DNA of 40,901 nucleotides from Halorubrum alkaliphilum. GTDB taxonomy: Archaea > Halobacteriota > Halobacteria > Halobacteriales > Haloferacaceae. This document shows, one piece after another, positions 21,101-28,317 of the stretch (positions within the stretch are counted from its first letter, which is position 1; each line of letters starts with the position of its first letter). The position numbers and the translations under genes were made by a program. Below the pieces are notes generated by a model, which saw only the letters and a list, made by a program, of their open reading frames with translations, did not search any database and was not told where the DNA came from. The stretch is taken from positions 1-40,901 of the forward strand of contig NZ_JAGGKQ010000026.1 of assembly GCF_017873815.1 (NCBI RefSeq), given 5' to 3'.

Positions 21101-23152
21101 CTCTCCTCGGGAGCCGACGAGGTTGTCATAGATGGATTCACCTTTGACTCTCAGGACGCTGGTGACGAGGTCGACATTCTCGTCGAAGATACGAGCGTAT
21201 CCGATGCGCAGATCCTGAACTCGGAATTCATCGGTCCGGGCGATGACGCGGACCGGACAGCTGTCGAGTTCAAAGGTGACGGGAGTGATACCCAGCTCAA
21301 TAATTCGGCTATTGACCAGTACGAGACCGGTATTCTCGTTGATGGCCACGACGGCAGTAGCGATCTACTGATCGTCGATACCGATATCAACGGCACTGAT
21401 ACCGGCGTCGATGTGACTGACGTAGACGTTGACGAAGCGCTCGAAATCGTCGATGGCAGTGTCACGTACACAGACACTGGCATCGTCGCCGCTGATGACG
21501 ACCAGATCACGGTGAACGGGACAGTGATCGAGGTTGAGGATGTAGGTGTCCAGATGGACGGGGCTGACCTTGACGTAGAGAATGCGGAAATCACGACCGA
21601 GGCAATTGATGGTCTCGGCGTGCACGTCAACGGTGACCACAACAACCTCGACGTGTCTGACAGCGTCGTCTACGACAACGACGTTGCTGTGCAACTGGAC
21701 GACGGTGACAACCACGTTCTCGTCCGCAACCAGATCCTGAACAGCACGGAAACTGGTGTGTACATAGACGGTAGTGTTGGGGGTGAGACCCGAGTCAACT
21801 TCAACGACATCGTCGACAACGAAGTTGGCATCGAAGACAACGACGGCCTTGACGACCAAGGTGCTCTCGCCAACTGGTACGGCGACGAGACTGGTCCATC
21901 CGGCGAAGCTAGCGGTGATGAGTTCACCGGTAGCGGTGACGAAGTAGATGCTGATGTCAATGCTGAGTACTTCGTCCCGTGGCTCAACCAGTCCGTCACT
22001 GAGCTACCCGAAGACGAACTGATCGTGGTGACTGACGAGCGGAACATCTTCGCTGAGGACAATGGTTATGACTTCCCGGAAGATGATAGGGCGCAGCTCG
22101 TTGTGGCTGTGCTTGACGATGACCTCGCGGGTGACATCGATGTCAGTGAGGATCTAACTACCCTGACCGATATCGATGATGTCGACTTCGATGATGATCC
22201 AGAATATCTCGAAGATGACGAAGTCAGTGCGGACAACCCGCTGCTGGAACTCGACGCTAATGTTGATGATGACGCACCCGGTGACTACGACATTGAGGTG
22301 CTAAACACCGGAGATGCGGCAGTTAGTGATGGATTCGGCGTCCAGACGTTCATCGCCACTGCTGATGGTGTTGAAGTCACGGCCGAGTCCGATGAGGTCG
22401 TCGCTGACGGCGAGACGACGACTAACATTACGGCTCAGCTCACGGCAGATGGAGAACCTGTTGCGCAAGGCGGTGAGGAAGTCACCTTCCAGATCATCAA
22501 TACTGATGAGGATGCTGGTGCAGCCCTCACAGAAACCAGCGTCGACACTGACTCGGATGGTCAGGCTGTAACTGGTCTGACGGCTGAGGAAGCTGGATTC
22601 GACATCACCGTTCGCGCAATCGCGGTGAACTCTCAGGACAGTGTCACTGTGACCTCCGTCGAGCCCACCGAGGCGAACTTCACGCTCTCGGATCTGGACG
22701 CACCGGATCAGATCGTCCAGAACGAGTCCTACGAGGTCAGCGTGAACGTCACCAACGAGGGTGACGGTGTCGGTACGCAGGACGTCGTGTACGAGCTCCA
22801 GAACGCCACCGACGACACGGTCGAGATCGACGCCACCGAAGCGGACGTCGAACTCGACGCTGGCAACTCCACGGAAGTGACCTTCGAGGTCGCTGCCGAG
22901 GACACCGACGCGCTCGAACTCGGTGACGACTACGCACACGTCTTCGAGACCGACGACGACACGCTCACGATCGAGAACGTCAGCGTCGTCGAGGAGCTCG
23001 ACGACCCGCGCGCCGCCTACACCAACGAGGACGGTGTGGTCGACGGTGACGGCCTCCTCGACGCCGCCGCCGACTTCCGCCAGGACGACATCGACAGCGA
23101 CCTCCTCCTGGACGTCGCTGCCGCGTTCCGCACCGACGAAGTCATCCAGTAG
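18155..23152 (+). CDS. Giant beta-helix surface protein with dockerin-like C-terminus
   Basis: A 1665-residue, very acidic exported protein. Residues 1-35 are an S-layer-type Sec signal (FLSMIMVLSVVAMAGAFAGS, cleavage near AAA). Most of 235-1250 is made of short strands with N/D ladders (DSTFEGMDGSED, NNEFNANDFHIDDD), the pattern of right-handed parallel beta-helices (NosD/pectate-lyase type). About 1403-1490 is an invasin-like Ig domain (VVADGETTTNITAQLTADGE), about 1508-1610 a CARDB-type sandwich (NESYEVSVNVTNEGDGVGTQ), and about 1618-1660 a dockerin-like module (NEDGVVDGDGLLDAAADFR, then DIDSDLLLDVAAAFR). No PGF-CTERM or membrane anchor is present, so attachment to the cell may rely on the terminal module. 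The first two thirds use more A/T than the last 500 bases, suggesting a mosaic gene. Confidence 0.85.
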   Translation: MSGRKQKIRAAFLSMIMVLSVVAMAGAFAGSAAATPQNVDLVDVDPDEVVQDQTVDHEIETFADEIDVDTGEVASSIDVRIEVTLSDGEFDSAPAEEDVTLTSGGDTVEGTDAAVDDISLQAGESTLRVDYDSDVSGGDITGGSEDITLTVDSVDIDHADNTDDVDITVSYEDNDGPSDQVFVGAINVLANDGVSIDNAGTPADIAAGDDDVTQDLAAEEDIEITVPEDGDRTQVRYDLNTLTDLGVDISEAELGDYSATGDTIIDSNVDEDDETLRFVVEQDGSEIEFSQLELDGLDTSDVSTQTGLDYRVTIDYQNLDVFADFDTDDVARTGTFNLAFIEVENLAQEDREVFTNVNDALTSNLHDNDEDVVIRFAGGTYEFSGETIGADNDQLEIRPVENDDVTFLTDEGAPDTTFDVDAEDVTIFNVTFDQNEETEIALNLLDEADLSVEDSTFEGMDGSEDYIVSQEGADLDIDGSTFEGEDEAESAVSVGTTGDEGSLSVTDSTLNETDTALDLSEDLSDIDAITVENNEFNANDFHIDDDGDNIDLDAAFDDNTFDQYVIVEDIADEIIDGIYGDLDTAVDEDTADDLDEETVTITGEHELDGSTINIAGSADDVVITSPTDVDAEDVEIIGDSDTDVIVIDDGVDDLEVSGLTILADDGGSDARAITDGGTNEIRDLVISDNVFVLEGDDDVAAIDLDQSNDVIDVEIDSNTFEPEDEGDEYDAINIDVLEDDGSASADITNNVIESADNGLTTGAIDADDLSIEVSGNSLLNVTAASGDGIQFDVEDGIDSLEVSNNHIAGDEDGSDATGIDLALDDQSEDVDVSANTVVGLDEGTALVLDDDEAEPAPTVEDNVFDNNEEHIDFTSAENEVDDLLEDNTFETMLIVTEEVDDFDDAVEDGDLREDTIFGLLAGVEGVPSTGDGDYVFVGAGEYVEADDGAEVIDVTESEVTFESLEGAEETGIVNEHEQDTIVLSSGADEVVIDGFTFDSQDAGDEVDILVEDTSVSDAQILNSEFIGPGDDADRTAVEFKGDGSDTQLNNSAIDQYETGILVDGHDGSSDLLIVDTDINGTDTGVDVTDVDVDEALEIVDGSVTYTDTGIVAADDDQITVNGTVIEVEDVGVQMDGADLDVENAEITTEAIDGLGVHVNGDHNNLDVSDSVVYDNDVAVQLDDGDNHVLVRNQILNSTETGVYIDGSVGGETRVNFNDIVDNEVGIEDNDGLDDQGALANWYGDETGPSGEASGDEFTGSGDEVDADVNAEYFVPWLNQSVTELPEDELIVVTDERNIFAEDNGYDFPEDDRAQLVVAVLDDDLAGDIDVSEDLTTLTDIDDVDFDDDPEYLEDDEVSADNPLLELDANVDDDAPGDYDIEVLNTGDAAVSDGFGVQTFIATADGVEVTAESDEVVADGETTTNITAQLTADGEPVAQGGEEVTFQIINTDEDAGAALTETSVDTDSDGQAVTGLTAEEAGFDITVRAIAVNSQDSVTVTSVEPTEANFTLSDLDAPDQIVQNESYEVSVNVTNEGDGVGTQDVVYELQNATDDTVEIDATEADVELDAGNSTEVTFEVAAEDTDALELGDDYAHVFETDDDTLTIENVSVVEELDDPRAAYTNEDGVVDGDGLLDAAADFRQDDIDSDLLLDVAAAFRTDEVIQ

Positions 23153-23233
23153 TCGCGTGAGCCCCCGGTCACCGCCCGGGTGACCGCGCTCACCGACCGC
23201 TCGATTCGAACCACCGCACTCCCGTGCGGCCCA

Positions 23234-23254
23234 CCCGCTTTGCGGGCTTTTTTT
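23234..23254 (+). terminator. Hairpin and T-run after the giant surface gene
   Basis: CCCGC-TTT-GCGGG (23234-23246) is followed by C and seven T (23248-23254). T-rich ends are used by archaeal polymerase; the stem strengthens the call. Confidence 0.65.
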
Positions 23255-23277
23255 ATCGCGCTCATCCGACGAGCGAC

Positions 23278-23325
23278 CGCTCCGGCGACTGCTCCGGCGA
23301 CCGCTCCGGCGACCGCACCGGCGAC
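23278..23325. repeat. Four 12-base tandem repeats
   Basis: The unit CGCTCCGGCGAC recurs four times with single-base changes between the terminator and the next gene. It lies outside any supported coding region. Confidence 0.7.
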
Positions 23326-23386
23326 TGCCGCCCGCCCGCGCCACGCGCCCCGGTGAGTTAAGTAGACCCACGCCGTGAGTCCGGCC

Positions 23387-24376
23387 ATGTCATCCTGGAC
23401 ACGCACGCGTGTTGCGCTGGTGGTCGCCTGTGTGCTGCTGGCCGCCGCCGTCGGCCTGGCCGCACCGGCCGCCGCCGACGCTGCCCCGTCCGACGAGGAC
23501 CCGATCGAATCCGTCACCCAGTCTGTCCCCGACACCGCCGACCCCGGTGACACCGTCACCGTCGAACTGACGATCGCCATCGACGGCGACATCGAGCGCC
23601 TCGACGTCGTCACGACCTTCGAGCCCGCGGTCGCCGACGTCACCGTGATCGACGACGACGGCGCGACCGTCTCCGAGGTCACCGACGCCAACGACGAACT
23701 CGTCGCCTCGTACGGCGACGTCGACGAGGTGACCCTGGAGTACGAGGTCGCGATCGCCGAGGACGCCGCCGAGGACGACACCGTCGAGCTCGTCGCCGAC
23801 GTCGAGGCCGACGAGGCGTTCGAGCGCGAGGCCACCGACACGATCACCGTCGTCGACGAGACGATCGAGAACGTCACCCGAGACGTGCCCGCGGGCGCGA
23901 CCGCCGGCGACACCGTCGAAGTGACGACCACCGCCGAGCTCGACGAGCCGACGACCAACGTCTCGATCACCGACCAGTTCGAGACCCCGGTCGCTGACCT
24001 GACGATCGTCGACGACGATAACGCGACCGTCTCCGAAGCCACCGACGCCAACGACGAACTGGCCGCCTCGTGGGGCGACGTCCGGAACGTCACGCTCGTC
24101 TACGAACTCACCCTCCCCGAGGACGACGTCGAGGCGGGCGACAGCTACGCGATCACCACCACGGTGGCCGCCGACGCGGAGACCACGACGGAGAGCCACG
24201 AGATCGTCATCTCCGACGTCCCCGGCGCGGTCGAGTACGCCGACCCCGACACCGGCGAAGTCGACGCGAACGGGATGCTCGACGCCGCCTCCGACTTCCG
24301 CGAACGCGACGACGTCGACGCCAACACCCTGCTCGACGCCGCCGCCGGGTTCCGCTCGGACGACCCCGTGTTCTAA
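23387..24376 (+). CDS. Exported protein: two beta-sandwich domains plus dockerin-like module
   Basis: A 329-residue protein with a Sec signal (VALVVACVLLAAAVGLAAPA, cleavage near AADA). Two copies of a ~100-residue domain follow (about 40-145 and 150-270). Each starts with PGDTVTVELT or AGDTVEVTTT, continues with a strand like VVTTFEPAVADVTVIDDD, carries the signature VTDANDELVASYGDVDEVTL and ends in TVELVADVE-type strands. The C-terminus (about 283-329) is dockerin-like: DPDTGEVDANGMLDAASDFR, then DANTLLDAAAGFRSDD. The same domain occurs in the genes at 34911 and 36725. Start chosen at ATG 23387: TTAAGTA lies ~27 bases upstream, giving a leaderless message. The architecture resembles a small scaffold or adaptor; cohesin-like function is a hypothesis. 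Confidence 0.8.
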   Translation: MSSWTRTRVALVVACVLLAAAVGLAAPAAADAAPSDEDPIESVTQSVPDTADPGDTVTVELTIAIDGDIERLDVVTTFEPAVADVTVIDDDGATVSEVTDANDELVASYGDVDEVTLEYEVAIAEDAAEDDTVELVADVEADEAFEREATDTITVVDETIENVTRDVPAGATAGDTVEVTTTAELDEPTTNVSITDQFETPVADLTIVDDDNATVSEATDANDELAASWGDVRNVTLVYELTLPEDDVEAGDSYAITTTVAADAETTTESHEIVISDVPGAVEYADPDTGEVDANGMLDAASDFRERDDVDANTLLDAAAGFRSDDPVF

Positions 24377-24435
24377 CCGCCACCGGACCCGCTCGCCCCC
24401 ACTCCGCACCCGTCCTCCCGTTTCCGGTCCTCCAT

Positions 24436-24515
24436 CCGTCCACGCCGGGTTCCTCCCGTCCACGCCGGGTTCCTCCCGTCCACACCGGGTTCCTCCCGTC
24501 CACACCGGGTTCTCC
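24436..24515. repeat. Four 20-base tandem repeats
   Basis: CCGTCCACGCCGGGTTCCTC is repeated four times (24436, 24456, 24476, 24496); the last two carry CACACC for CACGCC. The array fills the gap between two exported-protein genes. It has no hairpin-forming arms of note and is not CRISPR, because there are no spacers. Confidence 0.8.
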
Positions 24516-24586
24516 CCCGTCCGATCGAGCCGCCCGACGGACCGTGTGGTCGGACGTGCCGGGACGTCGTCCGGAACATAAAGGCT

Positions 24587-27490
24587 ATGCGTTCCGATCT
24601 CGTTCCACGGATCGTGTCATCCCGTATCCGAGTCGCTTCGATCGTCGGTGCGCTTCTCCTGTTGCTGATCGTTGGAGCGCTCGCCCCCGTCGCTGTGAGT
24701 GCCGCCGACACCGGAGCCGCTGGAACCGGAGCCGCTGGAGCCGGAGCCGCTGGAACCGGTGACGTCGCGGTGAACGTCACCGTCGACGACCACGACCTCG
24801 ACGGCCCCACGACGCTGTTCGTCCGGCTCGCCGAGCCCGACGACGCGGCGATCGAGGCGGCCGCCACGGCGAGTGGCCCGGCGGCGACGACCCCCGAGAT
24901 CCGTCGCGCCGCCGTCGCGGACTCGCAGCGAGCCGCGGTCGACCACCTCGAAGCGACGCCACACGTGACCGTCGACCACGCGTTCTGGATCACCAACGCG
25001 CTCGTCGTCACGGTCGACGCGGACGCCGACACCGACGCCGTCGACGCCGCCCTCGAAGCCACGCCGAACGCCGAGGCGATCCACCCGAACCACGAGCTCG
25101 CGACCCTCGACGACCTGCCCGCAGTCGACGGCCACGGAACCGACGGCGTCACGACTCACGCCACGAGCCCCGTGATCGGCGCCGCGAGCCCTGCTGTCGA
25201 CACCGCGGGCCCCACGCTCGACGCCGATGGCGTCGACGCGACGTACGGCGTCTCGATGGTGAACGCGCCGACCGTGTGGGAGTCTCGCACGCGCGGTTCG
25301 GGCGCGCGCGTCGCCGTCCTCGACACGGGCGTCGACGCGGACCACCCGGACATCACGCTCCGGAGCGACGACCCCGACGATCCGACGTACCCCGGCGGCT
25401 GGGCCGAGTTCGACCTCGACGGCTCCGAGGTCGAGGGCTCGGAGCCCCGGGACAGCAACGGGCACGGCACGCACGTCAGCGGCACCGTCGCCGGTGGCGA
25501 CGCCAGCGGCACGGCGATCGGCGTCGCGCCCGAGGCCGAACTGATGCACGGGCTCGTGTTCCCCGACGGGTCGGCCTCGACCGCGAGCGTGATCGCGGGG
25601 ATCGAGTGGGCCGTCGCCAACGACGCGGACGTCGTCTCGATGAGCCTCGGCCTCGCGACCGACGACGAGTCGGTGTACGAACCGGCGTTCGTCGAGCCGA
25701 TCGAGAACGCGCGCCAGGCGGGCACGATCGTCGTCGCCGCCGCCGGCAACGACGGCGAGAACGTCACCACCTCGCCCGGCAACGTCCGGTCGGCCGTCTC
25801 CGTCGGCGCGGTCGACCCCGACCGCGAGGTCGCCGCCTTCTCCAGCGGCGAGCGCGTCGACACCGACGACGCGTGGGGCTCGGAGGCTCCCGCCGACTGG
25901 CCCGACGAGTACGTCGTTCCCGGCGTCTCCGCGCCCGGCGTTGACGTCGAGAGCGCCGCGGTCGGCGGGGGCACCCGCGAGGCCAGCGGCACGAGCATGG
26001 CGGCCCCGCACGTCGCCGGCGCGCTCGCGCTGCTCCGTGCCGACGACCCCGACCTGACGGAGCCCGCGGCGACCGCCGTGCTCCGCGAGACTGCCGTCCA
26101 TCCGGACGGCTACACCACCGACCCCGACCCCCGACACGGCACCGGCGTCGTCGACGTCCACGCCGCCGCGCTCGCCGCCGAACACGGGACGTGGATCGAG
26201 GGGACGGCGACGTTCGACGGCGACCCCGCCGGCGGCGTCCGGATCGACAGCGACAGCGGGACGACGGTGACCACCGCCGCCGACGGCTCGTTCGCGCTTC
26301 CGGTCGAACCCGGGACGCGAACCCTCTCCGCGGACACCGCGACGTTCGGCACCGTCACGGAGTCGGTCGAGGCGACGGCGGGCGACCGCACGTCCGTCGA
26401 GCTCGACCTCGACCGGACCGTGACCGCCACGGTCACGACCGACCAGCCGGACACGCTCTCCAGCGGCGACGCCATGACGCTCACCGTCGACGTCGACCAC
26501 CTCGACGGCTACACGGTGACGCCGACCGACGACTCGACGGTCGCCGCCGCGAACGTGTCGGTGACGGTCGACGACGAGCCGCTCCCGGTCGGCGAGACGC
26601 GTGAGTTCGACCGGTTCTCCGGCACGTTCTCGGTGACGGTGACCGTCGACGGCGAGGGGGAGCTGTCGCTCGAACACGTCTTCGACGGCTCGCCCGACCC
26701 CGTCGTTCGGACGACGGGCCCGACGACGGTGGTCGCTCCGGACACGGAGGCGTTCTCCGCGACCGACACCCGGGTCCCCGACCGGATCCCCGTTGGCGGC
26801 ACCCCGCTCGTCGAGACGACGATCCGGAACGACGACGACGTGCCGCGAACGCCGGTCGTCGAGTGGTCGAGCGACGGCGATGACTGGACGACGATCGGCG
26901 GGGGCACGGAACTCGCTCCCGGCGAGCGGCTGACCGTCCGGGAGCGCGTCGCCCACGACGAACCGCCCGGAACGATGACGCATCGGGTCGCGGTGACGGA
27001 GCCGGGCACGACCGACCGGACGGTCGTCGCGACGCCGACGACCGAGCTCGTCGACGCGCCCGCCGGTCTCGACGTCACGGAGACGAACGCGTCCACACAC
27101 GTGGCGGCGGGCGAGACGCTGACCACCGACGTGACCGTCGAAAACGCCGGCGGTGAGCCGTTCGACGACCTCGTGTGGGCCGAGATAGACGGGTCGGTGT
27201 ACGCGGCCGAGCGCGTCGAACTCTCACCGGGCGAGTCCACGACGGTGACGCTGTCCGGCGTCGCTCCCGCCGACCGTGGCGGCTACGCCCACCGCGTCGG
27301 AACCAGCACCGACAGCCGCGAGGACCCGGTGTACGTCGACCTCTCCGAGTACGTGACCGACGACGGCCACGTTCGAGCGAACGAACTCCTCAACGCGGCC
27401 GCCGACTTCCGCGGCGGCGAGATCCGGTCGGGACTGCTCCTCGACCTCGCCGCGCTGTTCCGATCCGGCGACCCCTTCCCCGTCAGCTGA
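24587..27490 (+). CDS. Subtilisin-like serine protease (S8) with dockerin-like C-terminus
   Basis: A 967-residue secreted protease. A Sec-type signal (VGALLLLLIVGALAPVAVSA) precedes an I9-like propeptide (about 50-175). The catalytic domain (about 225-535) has Asp246 in VAVLDTGVDADHPD, His293 in DSNGHGTHVSGTVAG, Asn388 in VAAAGNDG and Ser470 in SGTSMAAPHVAG, so all catalytic residues are intact. Then come a carboxypeptidase-regulatory-like beta domain (about 537-600), further beta domains, a CARDB-like domain (about 835-910) and a dockerin-like module (DDGHVRANELLNAAADFRGG, then LLLDLAALFRSGD, about 915-962). Halolysins are usually Tat-exported; this signal lacks the RR motif, which is unusual. 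It cuts proteins outside the cell and may process surface proteins of this locus. Its 3' end overlaps the next gene by 8 bases tail-to-tail. Confidence 0.92.
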   Translation: MRSDLVPRIVSSRIRVASIVGALLLLLIVGALAPVAVSAADTGAAGTGAAGAGAAGTGDVAVNVTVDDHDLDGPTTLFVRLAEPDDAAIEAAATASGPAATTPEIRRAAVADSQRAAVDHLEATPHVTVDHAFWITNALVVTVDADADTDAVDAALEATPNAEAIHPNHELATLDDLPAVDGHGTDGVTTHATSPVIGAASPAVDTAGPTLDADGVDATYGVSMVNAPTVWESRTRGSGARVAVLDTGVDADHPDITLRSDDPDDPTYPGGWAEFDLDGSEVEGSEPRDSNGHGTHVSGTVAGGDASGTAIGVAPEAELMHGLVFPDGSASTASVIAGIEWAVANDADVVSMSLGLATDDESVYEPAFVEPIENARQAGTIVVAAAGNDGENVTTSPGNVRSAVSVGAVDPDREVAAFSSGERVDTDDAWGSEAPADWPDEYVVPGVSAPGVDVESAAVGGGTREASGTSMAAPHVAGALALLRADDPDLTEPAATAVLRETAVHPDGYTTDPDPRHGTGVVDVHAAALAAEHGTWIEGTATFDGDPAGGVRIDSDSGTTVTTAADGSFALPVEPGTRTLSADTATFGTVTESVEATAGDRTSVELDLDRTVTATVTTDQPDTLSSGDAMTLTVDVDHLDGYTVTPTDDSTVAAANVSVTVDDEPLPVGETREFDRFSGTFSVTVTVDGEGELSLEHVFDGSPDPVVRTTGPTTVVAPDTEAFSATDTRVPDRIPVGGTPLVETTIRNDDDVPRTPVVEWSSDGDDWTTIGGGTELAPGERLTVRERVAHDEPPGTMTHRVAVTEPGTTDRTVVATPTTELVDAPAGLDVTETNASTHVAAGETLTTDVTVENAGGEPFDDLVWAEIDGSVYAAERVELSPGESTTVTLSGVAPADRGGYAHRVGTSTDSREDPVYVDLSEYVTDDGHVRANELLNAAADFRGGEIRSGLLLDLAALFRSGDPFPVS

Positions 27491-28142
27491 GGTCGTCCGA
27501 GTTCCGCCCCTCGTCCGGGGAAAGCGGCTCGCCGGAACCGTACGCTGCCTCGAACGCCTCACGCCGCTCGTCGCTGATCCGTCCCTCCCGACTCCATCGC
27601 GCCGCGAGCCCCAGGAGGTCGGCCGTGATCCGCTCGCCGATCAGGTCGTCGGGAGCGATCCCGTCGTTCGCCACGGTCACGGAACGCTCCTCGCGTCCGG
27701 TCGGCGTCTCGACGAAGACGTCGTACGTCCGTTCGCCGCCGGGCTTCGGAGCCTCGACCGTCAACGCCGCCGTCGTGGGACCGCCTCGCTCGACCGTCGT
27801 CGTCGCCTCCCCGGCCCCGACGGTGGCCGTCTCGGACGCCGCAGCCTCCGGGACGACCGTCACCGTCAGCTCGATCCGCTCCTGTGTCGGCCCGATATCG
27901 TCGGGACGCTCGACGCTCTCGATGGTCCAATCCGACACCGACTGCTCCTGCGTACCGTCGTCGGCGTCGGGGCCCCGATCGCTCGACGACGTGGTCGTCG
28001 CATCGGATTCCGCCGTCGTCTCCTCCTCCGCACGGTTCGCTTCCGTTTCGATCTCACCCAGTCGTTCGGCGAATTCCTCGGGGGTCAACTCGCCACGCGT
28101 GACGGCCCGTTGTGCCTCCCGTATTCGTTCCTCGATATCCAT
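27483..28142 (-). CDS. Hypothetical protein, SHOCT-like start and beta domain
   Basis: A 219-residue protein without signal peptide or membrane segment. The first 35 residues (EERIREAQRAVTRGELTPEE then FAERLGEIE) resemble SHOCT-type short helical motifs. A Ser/Asp-rich linker follows, then a beta-rich domain (about 72-160, including IELTVTVVPEAAASETATVG and RTYDVFVETPTGREERSVTV), and a helical C-terminus (ADLLGLAARWSREGRISDER, then AFEAAYGSGEPL). That end loosely echoes the helix pattern of the dockerin-like modules but lacks the Asp/Gly loop, so I do not count it as one. It is convergent with the protease gene. The function is unknown. Confidence 0.65.
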   Translation of the reverse strand: MDIEERIREAQRAVTRGELTPEEFAERLGEIETEANRAEEETTAESDATTTSSSDRGPDADDGTQEQSVSDWTIESVERPDDIGPTQERIELTVTVVPEAAASETATVGAGEATTTVERGGPTTAALTVEAPKPGGERTYDVFVETPTGREERSVTVANDGIAPDDLIGERITADLLGLAARWSREGRISDERREAFEAAYGSGEPLSPDEGRNSDDLS

Positions 28143-28317
28143 CAGTCATAGACGGTCGTCCCACCGGTAAAGGAATTGTCCCATCCGTGATGGACTCGTC
28201 TCCCGGGGCAGCGTCGACACCGCTCTCGAGCCGCGGGCGGAGCGGGTCGCCGTTCTGATGCCGCCCGTCGACGGCTCGAGGCGGCCCGCTCGCTCGATAC
28301 GAAGACGGACTGCCGGC

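Noticed and set aside
22301-23371. 356-codon minus frame across the end of the giant surface gene
   Set aside because: No start context or domain; Asp/Val/Gly-rich composition is expected from the complement of acidic codons.
24436-24515. CRISPR-like array
   Set aside because: Repeats are adjacent with no unique spacers, and no cas genes occur in the window.
24617-27100. Long (827-codon) open frame on the minus strand
   Set aside because: It is the antisense shadow of the protease gene in GC-rich DNA. Its product is Arg/Gly/Val-rich without domains, while the plus strand has all subtilase motifs.
27483-28142. A seventh dockerin-like module at the C-terminus of the 219-residue protein
   Set aside because: The helix pattern is similar, but the Asp/Gly calcium-loop part is missing and the protein has no export signal.
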